From positions 5,850,501-5,914,500 of the forward strand of contig NZ_CP086106.1 in NCBI RefSeq assembly GCF_016765655.2: 64,000 nucleotides of DNA, written 5' to 3'. Shown here piece by piece: positions 55,388 through 63,579 of this stretch; positions within the stretch are counted from its first letter, which is position 1, and every line of letters starts with the position of its first letter. The DNA comes from Skermanella mucosa. Lineage in GTDB: Bacteria; Pseudomonadota; Alphaproteobacteria; Azospirillales; Azospirillaceae. The position numbers were made by a program, and so were the translations under genes. A model generated the notes under the pieces. That model did no database searches. It saw only the letters and a program-made list of their open reading frames with translations, and was not told the origin of the DNA.

Positions 55388-56385
55388 CGAAGATGACCGC
55401 CGCCTCCCGGTTCGACGCCCTGGTCTCGTGCCTGCGGGGACGGCCGCCGGCCGATGCCGACTGGGTCGGCGTGGTCGAGGAGGCGAACCGCTATCTGGTC
55501 GTTCCCGCCGTCCGGGCGGCGCTGGCCGGATGGGCCGGGCCGGAGGTTCCGCGGGACGCCCGGGATTACCTGGACTTCATCCACGGGCGGAACCACGAGC
55601 GGAACCTCAGGCTGCGCGCCCAGGCGGTCGAGGCGGTCGAGGCGCTGAACCGCCGCGGCATCGTGCCGACCCTGCTGAAGGGAGCCTGCACGCTGCTGAC
55701 CGCGGCCGAGGACCGGCTGGGCGACCGCATCCTGTGCGACCTGGACATCCTGGTCCCGGAGGACGGGGTCCCGGCCGCGCTGTCCTGCCTGTCGGCGATC
55801 GGCTACGAGGTCCAGCCCGGCGAGGCCCAGGACCACGCGCCCGCGGCGCTGGCGCGGCGGCGGGACGTCGGGATGATCGACCTGCATGTCCGGCCGCCCG
55901 GTCCGGCCAGGTTCCACCACCCCGGCAGGCTCGCCCGGAGCGGCCGCGTCCTGGCGGTCGGGGCGACCGGCCGGGCCGTGCTGCCGAGCCCGGAGTTCCG
56001 GGCGCTGCACCTGATCGCGCACGACATGTTCCACGACAAGCTCTACCTGAGCGGCGACTTCGAGCTGAGGCGCCTGGTCGACCTGGATGGAATCGTCAAG
56101 GCCCATCCCGGCCTCGACTGGAAAGAGGTCGCCGCCCTGCTGGACGGCCGCGCGGCCCGGCACGCCCTGGAGGCCCAGCTGGTGGCGCTGCGGTCCCTGC
56201 TCGGCGCCAACGTCCCCGCCGTCCCCCTCAGCCACGCCGTTCCCCACTTCCAGCACTGGCGCCGCCTGCAACAGGCCCGGCACCCGGGTTTCAGGACGTT
56301 TCTGCGGGGGATCTACCGGTCGTCGCGACGGCTGGGGGGCGGCGGGACGCGGGGATTGCTGACGGAGCCCCCCGGGGGACTGTAA
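55384..56385 (+). CDS. Nucleotidyltransferase-family protein (NTP_transf_5-like)
   Basis: A 333-residue protein of the type found next to PqqD/HprK pairs. LLKGACTLL (97-105) and CDLDILVPEDG, with the DxD metal motif at residues 119-121, fit the nucleotidyltransferase fold; downstream DVGMIDLHVRPPG and LIAHDMFHDKLY are typical of the family. The ATG overlaps the stop of the PqqD-HprK gene (ATGA), so the two are translationally coupled. It may nucleotidylate a peptide, protein or small molecule; the substrate is unknown. The C-terminus is close to the IS at 56510. Confidence 0.8.
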   Translation: MTKMTAASRFDALVSCLRGRPPADADWVGVVEEANRYLVVPAVRAALAGWAGPEVPRDARDYLDFIHGRNHERNLRLRAQAVEAVEALNRRGIVPTLLKGACTLLTAAEDRLGDRILCDLDILVPEDGVPAALSCLSAIGYEVQPGEAQDHAPAALARRRDVGMIDLHVRPPGPARFHHPGRLARSGRVLAVGATGRAVLPSPEFRALHLIAHDMFHDKLYLSGDFELRRLVDLDGIVKAHPGLDWKEVAALLDGRAARHALEAQLVALRSLLGANVPAVPLSHAVPHFQHWRRLQQARHPGFRTFLRGIYRSSRRLGGGGTRGLLTEPPGGL

Positions 56386-56509
56386 GCAAATGTCTACAAA
56401 TGGGGTGGCGTCGGGCTGGCGGCGTGATCATGGCATCCGGATCCGACCCGGCCGGACCGGCGCTTCCGGCGGGAAGCGATGCTGACATCACCCCCCGGGG
56501 AAATGTCAT
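56386..56509. other. Short spacer with a nested palindrome abutting the IS
   Basis: Between the nucleotidyltransferase stop and the IS end. It contains TGACAT (56483-56488) and ATGTCA (56503-56508) as inverted arms around CACCCCCCGGGGAA. The right flank of the IS has a related GTCAGCATTCGTCA. These may be traces of an earlier element; no coding sequence is seen. Confidence 0.4.
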
Positions 56510-56566
56510 CTCGACTTTGGCCATCCTAAATGGGACTACGAGCGGCTTCGGATTGGTTTTGATAGG

Positions 56567-57931
56567 TCAGGGGGCATAAGCGGCGGCCTGGACGAGCCTG
56601 ACGTAGACGGTGCGAGGAATTTGGACGGTTTCGCCGGGATCCAGGGCTGTGACGAAATTCAGGTCGGTCCACAGGGCGATGCGTACGGCAGCCAGGGCGT
56701 CGGCGAAGGTCGGGGCGGTCTTGGGGTACCAGGCCGCCCGGCGCGGGGTCAGGTCGAGTTGGCCGGCGAAGGCCTGGACATGGAGCGCGACCAGCGAGTA
56801 CAGGCCGAACAGCACCGGGGTGGTGCGGAACACCGCCTTGTCGGCGTGCTGGCGCTGGGTCTCGACGCCGAGGTGGGCGCGCGCCTCTTCATAGGTGAGT
56901 TCCATCAGCCAGCGCCTGGAGAACCAGCCGAGGATGACCAGCGGGTCGGCCGTCAAGTCGGTGCACGCCAACGCGTCGGGGTCGCGCTTGGACCCGGGAT
57001 AGCGCACCAGGATCCAGCGGACCGCGACCGGCGGCTCCCCCGGGTGGTGCCACAGCGCGGTGCCGGAGATGAACTCCGCCTCCCGCGCGTGGCGACGCCC
57101 GGTGCGGACCAGCAGGGCGAAGCGCTGCCAGGGCTCGCCCGCGTCGTGCCGCCGCTTGGCCAGCTTGGTTTGGGCCTTGCCCTTGGTGGCGGGCCGACCG
57201 CCCCGGCCGGGCGGGCGCGGGGCCGGGAAGTCGAACAGCCGGGCGTCCAGGCGGAGCCGGGTCACCACGGTCATTGCGCGGCCCAACTCGCGCAGCAGGC
57301 CGACCGAGGCGAACTCGCCGTCCATCACCGCGACCATGGCGCGCCCCGGCAGCCAGCGCCGCACCAGGCGCAGCAGGCTGAGCGCCCACGCCGTGACCGG
57401 CCGGTATCGCCGGCCCTCGGCCTGGCAGAAGGCTTGGCTCGGCGCCAGCGCGCTGAGCATCGGCAGCGCCCAGACCTTGCGGGCGAACGGCACCTCGGCC
57501 AGCAGCATGGCCGAGACCCAGCGCAGGCCGCGGCTGGTGACCTTGCGCCCGCGCGAGGAGCGCACCGGGTCGTAGTAGTGTGCCGCCGGCCGGACCCGGG
57601 GACCGCGCCGGCGCTCCAGGGTGTGGTCGAGCCCGACCACCACCGGGCCGAGCGGGGCGAACACGCGCACCAGCGCCCGGGTGAGCCGCCGGGCCAGCGC
57701 CAGCCCGGACCACACGTCGCGGCTGAGCACCCGGTGGAAGGTGGCGAAATCGGCCCGTCCGGCCAGGCCGAGCGCGCGTAGCGCGCCGGCCACGGTGCGC
57801 GGGCCAAGCGCCAGCAGGGCGCCGACCGCCAGCGCGGCGGCCTGGGGCCGGCAGGTCGGCGAGAACACAGCGAGCGCCGGGGCGAGCCAGCGGCAGAACG
57901 CCTCGGGCAGCGGCGGGTCAGGGCGGTCCAT
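56567..57931 (-). CDS. DDE transposase of the IS (IS4/IS701-superfamily-like)
   Basis: A 454-residue transposase. Candidate catalytic residues are Asp in VVVGLDHTLERR, Asp in VAVMDGEFASVG and Glu in LTYEEARAHLGVETQRQ. A basic insert (PAPRPPGRGGRPATKGKAQTK) lies in the middle, as in DDE_5/IS701 types. Start MDRPDPPLPEAFC follows GAGGGGACC. The frame is intact, so the element may still be active. Confidence 0.9.
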   Translation of the reverse strand: MDRPDPPLPEAFCRWLAPALAVFSPTCRPQAAALAVGALLALGPRTVAGALRALGLAGRADFATFHRVLSRDVWSGLALARRLTRALVRVFAPLGPVVVGLDHTLERRRGPRVRPAAHYYDPVRSSRGRKVTSRGLRWVSAMLLAEVPFARKVWALPMLSALAPSQAFCQAEGRRYRPVTAWALSLLRLVRRWLPGRAMVAVMDGEFASVGLLRELGRAMTVVTRLRLDARLFDFPAPRPPGRGGRPATKGKAQTKLAKRRHDAGEPWQRFALLVRTGRRHAREAEFISGTALWHHPGEPPVAVRWILVRYPGSKRDPDALACTDLTADPLVILGWFSRRWLMELTYEEARAHLGVETQRQHADKAVFRTTPVLFGLYSLVALHVQAFAGQLDLTPRRAAWYPKTAPTFADALAAVRIALWTDLNFVTALDPGETVQIPRTVYVRLVQAAAYAP

Positions 57932-57989
57932 GGTCCCCTCCGGGCGGTTGGAGTGTTGGACCCAACAGTCCCGCCCCGCGGAGATCGCC

Positions 57990-58271
57990 ATGGCCGCCAA
58001 GACCGACCCCGTGCTCCAGCGCATCCACGCCCACCCCTGGCCGCAAGGTGGCGTCCGCGCCCGGCGCGCCGGTCACGGCTACTCGCTGGTCAGCACCCGC
58101 ACCGGCGCGCCGGTCGCCCGCCTGTGCCCGACCGGCGAGGACGACGAGGTCGAGGTCCTCTGGTGGCGACGCGACGCCTGGGGACCCGCCGGTCCCTTCG
58201 GCGCCATCATGCCCCTTGATGACGCCCTCGACTTCATCGCCGAGGAACCCTTCTTCTGGATCAGGGCCTGA
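57990..58271 (+). CDS. IS passenger gene, unknown function
   Basis: A 93-residue protein (MAAKTDPVLQRIHAHPWPQ..., DDEVEVLWWRRDAWGPAGPFG, PLDDALDFIAEEPFFWIRA) divergent from the transposase and inside the inverted repeats. It resembles small host-like ORFs carried by certain IS elements. GGAG precedes the ATG by about six bases. Family not recognised. Confidence 0.7.
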   Translation: MAAKTDPVLQRIHAHPWPQGGVRARRAGHGYSLVSTRTGAPVARLCPTGEDDEVEVLWWRRDAWGPAGPFGAIMPLDDALDFIAEEPFFWIRA

Positions 58272-58430
58272 TCAAAGTCCCATTTAGGATGGCCAAAGTC
58301 GAGGTCAGCATTCGTCATGAAAGGCCGGGACGCCGAGCGCGGGGCGTCGGCCCCGGAAGGGTGCCGTGGGTTTTCGTATTCACGCTCCAAAGATCCGGCA
58401 CCGGGGTGCGGAGGGAAGTCTGGCACGAAG

Positions 58431-58456
58431 TCATGAAGGAATACTTTCCTTCATGA
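58431..58456. repeat. Palindrome TCATGAAGGAA-TACT-TTCCTTCATGA
   Basis: Perfect 11-bp arms, 20 bp after the stop of the minus-strand nuclease-like gene. Possibly a terminator hairpin, without a U-tract. Confidence 0.55.
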
Positions 58457-58475
58457 AGAGGGTCCCGGGGTGCCG

Positions 58476-59606
58476 TCAGGAAGCCCGGATACGGTCGATG
58501 ATCCAGGACCAAACGGCCAGGAGCTGGGCCATGACGGCGGGATCGGCAAGCTGCTTCAGCGAGACGCCGGGTTCGCCCTTGATGGCGCTCGCAGTCATCT
58601 GCATGCCGGGGATAAGCTTGAGCCGGTCCAGCAGCTGCTGACGCAGTTCCTCGCTGTCGAACGGGGGCTTCTCCTTCAGCCAGACCAGGCTGGTGGCGGC
58701 CCTGTCATGGGGTTTCAGGAACACGGGGTAGTATGTGCGCTGGGCATGGTTCACGCGCATCAGGATCGAAGGGTCGTTGGCGGTCGTCGTGGTGACGTGA
58801 TCGCCATGCTCGGCCATCCAGTCCACCAGGAGGCGCGCTGTCCTGACATGCTCGTCGCCATGGCGGGCCCGCTGCCGGTCGAACCATTGCTCCACCGAAA
58901 TCCTGTTGATGGCATCCTTGCCCTTGCGCCGCTGGGCCTCGGCGGTGCGTCCGATGACACGCGGAACGAGGGTGCGCATATCGTCCGCGACGAACTGCCT
59001 TATTTCGAGCGCCAGCACCTCCGCCGGGTTCATCTGGACGTTCAGGAACTCGACGATGCGCTGGAGTTCCGGATGGATCTCGTCGGCTATGAAGACCATG
59101 CGGATGCGGCCGGCGCGGAGATTGACGTCGGCCTGCCGCCAGAAATTCTCCGGATCGGCATCCGCTCCCAGGAAGCGGGCCAGGATGCCGGCGGCCTCCT
59201 CCTCCGGCTGCTGGGCGGCGCAGGTCCTCTCGAACTGGAGCTTCAGCTCGTCCACGGGCCAATAGACGACGCCGTTGGCGGCGTAGTCCAGCATCTGGGC
59301 GACCACTTCCCGCCGGCTCCGCGTATCGGTGGCGCGCTTCACCTCGACCAGCGTCGGCACGGCGTCCTGGTCGATGAACAGGTGGTCGAGCGACCAGCGG
59401 CCTTCCCCGCCATCCTCGCCCGGCACGGCCTGCTCGCGCGCGATGAGAAGCCAGCGCCGCGGGTTGTCGGGATCGACCTGATCACCGGCTATCAGGCTGG
59501 GATGCGTGGCCAGCAGGCGCTGAAGCAAGTCCTCGGTGGCGTAGGGAGCCGCCCGCATTTCAATGAGGCCGCCGTCGTCGCGGACGAGATAGATGCCGTT
59601 ACCCAT
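58476..59606 (-). CDS. PD-(D/E)XK nuclease-like protein
   Basis: A 376-residue protein. SLDHLFIDQDAVPTLVEVKRATDTRSRREVVAQMLDYA (approx. 73-109) has the D...ExK pattern of a restriction-endonuclease fold, similar to NucS-like or DUF4268-type proteins. The C-terminal half (VNHAQRTYYPVFLKPHD) is a different helical/beta domain. It may be a stand-alone defence or DNA-processing protein; no partner gene is visible. The ATG at 59606 begins the recognisable fold. Confidence 0.7.
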   Translation of the reverse strand: MGNGIYLVRDDGGLIEMRAAPYATEDLLQRLLATHPSLIAGDQVDPDNPRRWLLIAREQAVPGEDGGEGRWSLDHLFIDQDAVPTLVEVKRATDTRSRREVVAQMLDYAANGVVYWPVDELKLQFERTCAAQQPEEEAAGILARFLGADADPENFWRQADVNLRAGRIRMVFIADEIHPELQRIVEFLNVQMNPAEVLALEIRQFVADDMRTLVPRVIGRTAEAQRRKGKDAINRISVEQWFDRQRARHGDEHVRTARLLVDWMAEHGDHVTTTTANDPSILMRVNHAQRTYYPVFLKPHDRAATSLVWLKEKPPFDSEELRQQLLDRLKLIPGMQMTASAIKGEPGVSLKQLADPAVMAQLLAVWSWIIDRIRAS

Positions 59607-59770
59607 GGCGTCTCGTTCTTTTGATATCCTGGCTGATCGGCCAGCCGAAGCGACTGACGATGCAGCATGACGTCGGAGGGGTTAAAATTCTCCCGATACC
59701 AACGTGGACGGTCCCGGAGGATGATTCCTACCTTCAGTACCTGACGCCGTCACAAGGCAGGAGCCCAGCC

Positions 59771-60124
59771 ATGGCAGACCCCATCAACCTCGCCCGGAAG
59801 CTTGGCCTGTTCCAGGATCACTGGTCGCCCAGGATCGTCGCCGGCTTCAACGGCCACGACGTCATGGTGGTGAAGGCCGAGGGGGAGTTCGTCTGGCATT
59901 CCCATCCGGACACCGACGACTTCTTCCTGGTCCTCAAGGGCGACCTCACGATCGAGCTGCGGGACTCGGAGGTCAAGCTGGGTCCCGGCGATCTCTACAT
60001 CGTCCCGAAGGGCGTGGAACATCGGCCGGTAGCCCATGGCGAGGTCCACCTGCTGCTCATCGAGCCGCGCGGCACGCCCAACACGGGCGACGAGGCCACC
60101 GCCGCGAAGAAGGTGCACGTCTAG
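59771..60124 (+). CDS. Small cupin protein
   Basis: A 117-residue single-domain cupin. Motif 1 is WHSHPDTDDFFLVLKGDLTIEL with His/His/Glu-type metal ligands, and motif 2 is GPGDLYIVPKGVEHRPVA. It resembles metal-binding cupins of unknown substrate. ATG 59771 follows AGGAG nine bases upstream, which decides the start against a longer frame from 59621. Alone between divergent and convergent genes. Confidence 0.88.
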   Translation: MADPINLARKLGLFQDHWSPRIVAGFNGHDVMVVKAEGEFVWHSHPDTDDFFLVLKGDLTIELRDSEVKLGPGDLYIVPKGVEHRPVAHGEVHLLLIEPRGTPNTGDEATAAKKVHV

Positions 60125-60153
60125 CACTACAGCCTGCCGTTCCACGTGTCGCG

Positions 60154-60179
60154 ATGCGTTGGGCCGTGGCCCAACGCAT
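60154..60179. repeat. Palindrome ATGCGTTGGGCC-GT-GGCCCAACGCAT
   Basis: Perfect 12-bp arms with a two-base centre, 30 bp after the cupin gene. It resembles dispersed extragenic palindromes (GTTGGG...CCCAAC) of proteobacteria. It may also end the cupin transcript. Confidence 0.65.
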
Positions 60180-60345
60180 GTGATCGGCTGTCCCGGCCGG
60201 ATCTACCTGACCGGGTGCCGCTTCCGCGGTCCCGCACGGTAACGTCAACGAGTTCGGTGGAATGTCGATGCACGGCGCCACCGAAACTCGGAGTTGCCGG
60301 GCAATCCATCGTAGCGCACCGCTCCCGCCCCTCTCCGGGGCCGCC

Positions 60346-61137
60346 TCAGCTGTCCCGGAGAACCTGGGGCAGGATCTGCTCCAGCGCCTCGATCCGCGCC
60401 CTGGGCGCCGGGTGGGTGGATATGAAGGCGGGGGCGGTCCGTCCCCCGGCGCGCTCCATCCGCCGCCACAGTTCCACCGCCTCCCGGGGGTCGAAACGCG
60501 CCCTGGCCATGGTCAGCAGCCCGAGTTCGTCGGCCTCCAGCTCCTGGCGCCGCGAGTAGGGCAGTTCCAGCCCGAACTCCACCCCGACGCCGAGCAGCGC
60601 CGCGATCTCGTTGGCGTAGGTCACGTCCCCGATCTGGAGGGCGGCGCTGACCAGCCGCAGGCCGAACTGCTTGGCCGCCGCGACGCTCAGCCGTTCCTGG
60701 GAATGCTCGGCCTGGTTATGCCCGATCTCATGGCCGATCACGGCGGCAAGCTGGTCCTCGTTGGCGGCGACCCGGAACATGCCTTCGAACACGCCGATCT
60801 TGCCGCCGGGCAGGGCGAAGGCGTTGGGCTCGTCGCGGGCGAAGACGACCATTTCCCACCGGGCGGGGTCCTCGCCGGCGGCCTGGAGCAGGCGCCGGCC
60901 GACCATCTGGAGAGCCTGCTGCAGGTCCCGGGCCTGCGACACCGGCGTCTGCGCCCGGATGCGCTGCCAGCTTTCCACCCCGAGCTGGCGGACGGTCTCG
61001 TCGGAAACGAGCTGGATCGGAAAGCCGCCGATCTCGTCGCAGCCGGCGACCAGAGGCGCAGCGGCGACGCCGGCGAGCAGGCCGAGCATGCGGCGGCGGT
61101 TCAGCGGCGGAGAGCAGGAGCACATGGGATGGCACAT
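60346..61137 (-). CDS. M48-family zinc metalloprotease lipoprotein
   Basis: A 263-residue periplasmic lipoprotein: a signal with RRRMLGLLAGVAAAPLVAGC (twin-arginine-like and lipobox). The zinc site is HEIGHNQAEH (HExxH) plus Glu in RRQELEADELGL, which is the M48 pattern (BepA/LoiP type). It probably takes part in outer-membrane protein quality control. The start MCHPMCSCSPP is the most upstream ATG; the second ATG is equally possible since neither has a clear ribosome site. Confidence 0.9.
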   Translation of the reverse strand: MCHPMCSCSPPLNRRRMLGLLAGVAAAPLVAGCDEIGGFPIQLVSDETVRQLGVESWQRIRAQTPVSQARDLQQALQMVGRRLLQAAGEDPARWEMVVFARDEPNAFALPGGKIGVFEGMFRVAANEDQLAAVIGHEIGHNQAEHSQERLSVAAAKQFGLRLVSAALQIGDVTYANEIAALLGVGVEFGLELPYSRRQELEADELGLLTMARARFDPREAVELWRRMERAGGRTAPAFISTHPAPRARIEALEQILPQVLRDS

Positions 61138-61440
61138 CGTCTGACGGTGGGGTGAAGCGGAGTGAAGTGATGCGGAACCAAGCCACCAACGGGCGGACGG
61201 ACATGCCGGTTGCGTGGGCCGTTTCCGGCGCTCGGGTCCTTCCGGGATCGTTCGCCCGGGCGGCCCCCCAAGGTGGTGGGGTATGCAAGCGTGCTGGAGG
61301 CCGGGGCGCGGTCGGTTGCTGGCCGTGTGGATGCTCCTCGGTAGTATGGAATCGGCATCGTTCGAAGCTCATCCCTCCGAGCCCTCATTCCAGCCATCGC
61401 CCATATTGACAACATGATGTCAATTTAGCATCATGTCTAC
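61138..61440. other. Spacer between the protease and marR genes
   Basis: About 300 bases, no credible gene. The last ~40 bases hold the MarR-type palindrome. The rest shows no RNA gene or repeat that I can support. Confidence 0.55.
61405..61424. promoter_or_regulatory. Candidate MarR operator
   Basis: ATTGACA-N6-TGTCAAT, perfect seven-base arms, 16 bases before the marR start codon, overlapping a TTGACA -35-like box. Typical place for autorepression by the MarR protein encoded next. Confidence 0.6.
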
Positions 61441-61899
61441 ATGTCAGATATTGCCGCTGTCACCGAACTGATCCTTGAATGCTTCCGCCTCAACGGGCGC
61501 TTGCTCGCTGCCGGAGACGCCTTGGTCCGTGACCTTGGGCTGACCAGCGCACGATGGCAGGTATTGGGAGCCGTCATGATGTCACCGGTCCCGTTGCCCG
61601 TGGCCCACATCGCGCGGAACATGGGTCTGTCGCGGCAGAACGTGCAGCGGTTGGCCAATGAGCTCGAGGGGCAAGGGGTTGTCCGGTTCGCACCCAATCC
61701 GCACCATCGGCGGGCCAAGCTTATCCTTCCGACGGAGCAGGGACGCGCTCTCTATGAGGCCGCCATCACGCGCCAGAGACCATGGGCAAGCGCTCTGGCC
61801 GACGGCCTGCCTGTCAAGGACATCGAATCCGCGACCGAGCTGCTGCGGATCGTTCGCGGCCGGCTCCGAACCGGATGTGAAGATGACGACGATCCGTAA
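61441..61899 (+). CDS. MarR-family transcriptional regulator
   Basis: A 152-residue winged-helix regulator: LTSARWQVLGAVMMSPVPLPVAHIARNMGLSRQNVQRLANELEGQG with the wing region NPHHRRAKLILPTEQGR. Many MarR proteins repress a neighbouring gene in response to small phenolic ligands. A palindrome lies directly upstream. It is followed by a DUF1772-like gene, its likely target. Confidence 0.92.
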   Translation: MSDIAAVTELILECFRLNGRLLAAGDALVRDLGLTSARWQVLGAVMMSPVPLPVAHIARNMGLSRQNVQRLANELEGQGVVRFAPNPHHRRAKLILPTEQGRALYEAAITRQRPWASALADGLPVKDIESATELLRIVRGRLRTGCEDDDDP

Positions 61900-61946
61900 A
61901 ACCAAGACCGAGCGCTAGGGCTCGTCGATGCTCCATGGAGATAGCG

Positions 61947-62378
61947 ATGCTGACTGGTCAATTGGCTCTTCTCACGGCCGCCATGTTCACCGGCGCGGCT
62001 TTCTACATCAATGTGGTCGAACAGCCTGCCCGCTTGGGGCTGGACCACCGCTCGCTGCTGGCGGAATGGAAGCCCGCCTACAAACGTGGCGCTGCCATGC
62101 AGGCTCCCCTGGCGATAGTAGGCTTTCTCTTCGGATTGGCGGCGTGGTGGCAGATAGGCCATGTCGGATGGATACTTGGAGCGCTTCTCATGATCGCGAA
62201 CTGGCCCTTCACATTCCTCGCCATCATGCCCACGAACAACCGGCTTATGCTGCTTGAGGCCACGATGGCGGGTCCTGAAAGCCGGAGGATGATCGAGAAA
62301 TGGGGCTTGTTGCACGCCGTGCGGACTGCGCTCGGATCCGGCGCCGCCGCCGCGTTCCTATGGGCTTCCCTCGCCTGA
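61947..62378 (+). CDS. DUF1772-like membrane protein
   Basis: A 143-residue protein with about four transmembrane helices. GAAFYINVVEQPAR and NWPFTFLAIMPTNNRL are the DUF1772 (anthrone-oxygenase-like) signatures. GGAG six bases upstream supports the ATG at 61947; an in-frame ATG at 61935 is an alternative. Probably co-transcribed with marR. Confidence 0.85.
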   Translation: MLTGQLALLTAAMFTGAAFYINVVEQPARLGLDHRSLLAEWKPAYKRGAAMQAPLAIVGFLFGLAAWWQIGHVGWILGALLMIANWPFTFLAIMPTNNRLMLLEATMAGPESRRMIEKWGLLHAVRTALGSGAAAAFLWASLA

Positions 62379-62595
62379 GCGGAACAAGGCTTCGGCGCCG
62401 GACGAGTGCGGCCGCGACGCTTTGGTAGGCGAAAGTAGCGTTGGCGAAGGTGGACCCGATCCGATTCGACCGCACGACCTCTGCCGCAGGACCCTCGCGC
62501 CACTCGCCACGCGAGCGGCACACCGCCGGCACGAAAAACACGTCCACCAGGCATTGCGCGGCGGCTTGGCATGGGCTATGGTCCTTCCCGTCGCT

Positions 62596-62672
<77 letters not shown>

Positions 62673-62951
62673 CTTTTCCGGCCTTTCCGGGTCTAACATC
62701 CCGCTAAAATCCCACTACGATGGGCGAAGCGCCCCCGTCAGGTGTCAGTGAGCGCTGGAGCCTTCCTTGGGATCGTGCTAGCCATCGAAAAAGCTATCCT
62801 TATGGCGTCAGCGAATTGGGTGTTAAAGACGCGGGACGATCACTTCGGCACGACGATGGCGGCAGTCGGATAATGACCGGCACGTTGCTTAGCATTACAG
62901 TTGCAGCAACGAATCCTCTTCCCTGTTGATCGAGTTTTGGGGGAGGGTTCG
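62673..62951. other. Region between tRNA-Arg and the transposase fragment
   Basis: About 280 bases of mixed composition with no convincing gene. It probably contains the left end of the IS701-like element (the stretch TTACAGTTGCAGCAACG at 62896-62912 is a candidate) and possible attachment sequences next to the tRNA; no duplication of the tRNA 3' end is seen in the window. Confidence 0.4.
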
Positions 62952-63578
62952 ATGTCTGGTGTTGCCATTGAGGATCTGCTGGAGCTCTGGTCTGCCGAAC
63001 TTCGGAAAGCGAAGGCCCGTCTGAGTTGGTTGATCGGGCATCCGAGTGTTGTGGCTTCGGCGGCGGCTTTTCTGGACACGCTTCTCGGACCGGAGCGGCG
63101 CAAGACGGGATGGATGCGAGCGGAGGCCGCTGGCGATGCCGGTCCCTGGCGCCAGCAGGCGGTGCTGGGGCGCAGCCACTGGAATGCCGACGCCCTGCGC
63201 GATGTTGTGCGTGATTATACGCTTGAGACGCTGGCCGAGGGGGACGCGGTGCTGGTCATTGACGAGAGCGGCTTTCTCAAGCAGGGCACGGCATCGTGCG
63301 GCGTCCCCCGCCAGTACACCGGCTCGGCGGGCAAGATCACCAATTGCCAGGTCGGCGTCTTCGCCGCCTACGTCTCGACCAGAGGCCACGCCTTCATCGA
63401 CCGGCAGCTCTACCTGCCCAAGGCCTGGACCGACAGCCCGGAGCGCCGGGCGGCAGCCCATGTCCCCGAGGCTGTCACGTTCGCGACCAAACCGCAGCTC
63501 GCGGTCGCGATGATCGAGCGGGCAATCGGCGCCAGAGTGCCGTTTTCCTGGGTGGCAGCGGACAGTGTCTACGGCGTC
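62952..63578 (+). pseudogene. Truncated IS701-like transposase
   Basis: The N-terminal ~209 residues of an IS701-family transposase: MSGVAIEDLLELWSAELRKAK, PERRKTGWMRAEAAGD, LVIDESGFLKQG (first catalytic Asp) and FSWVAADSVYGV (second Asp). The frame then turns to an unrelated sequence after residue ~209, without the C-terminal Glu part, so it is inactive. The downstream DNA is the interior of a kinase gene in another frame. A deletion or recombination event created the junction at about 63,578. Confidence 0.85.
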
Positions 63579-63579
63579 C

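Larger units (their letters stand above)
56510..58303. mobile_element. Insertion sequence with 28-bp perfect terminal inverted repeats
   Basis: The left end 56510-56537 begins CTCGACTTTGGCCATCCTAA and is the exact reverse complement of 58276-58303. The 1,794-bp element encodes a DDE transposase on the minus strand and a small divergent passenger gene. Target-site duplication is not clear: the left flank ends ATGTCAT and the right begins GTCAGCA. It lies between a peptide-modification locus and an accessory segment. Family not assigned; the transposase is IS4/IS701-like. Confidence 0.9.

Noticed and set aside
56500-58312. Target-site duplication GTCA flanking the IS
   Set aside because: The GTCA copies are not at symmetrical positions relative to the 28-bp ends, so a duplication is not supported.
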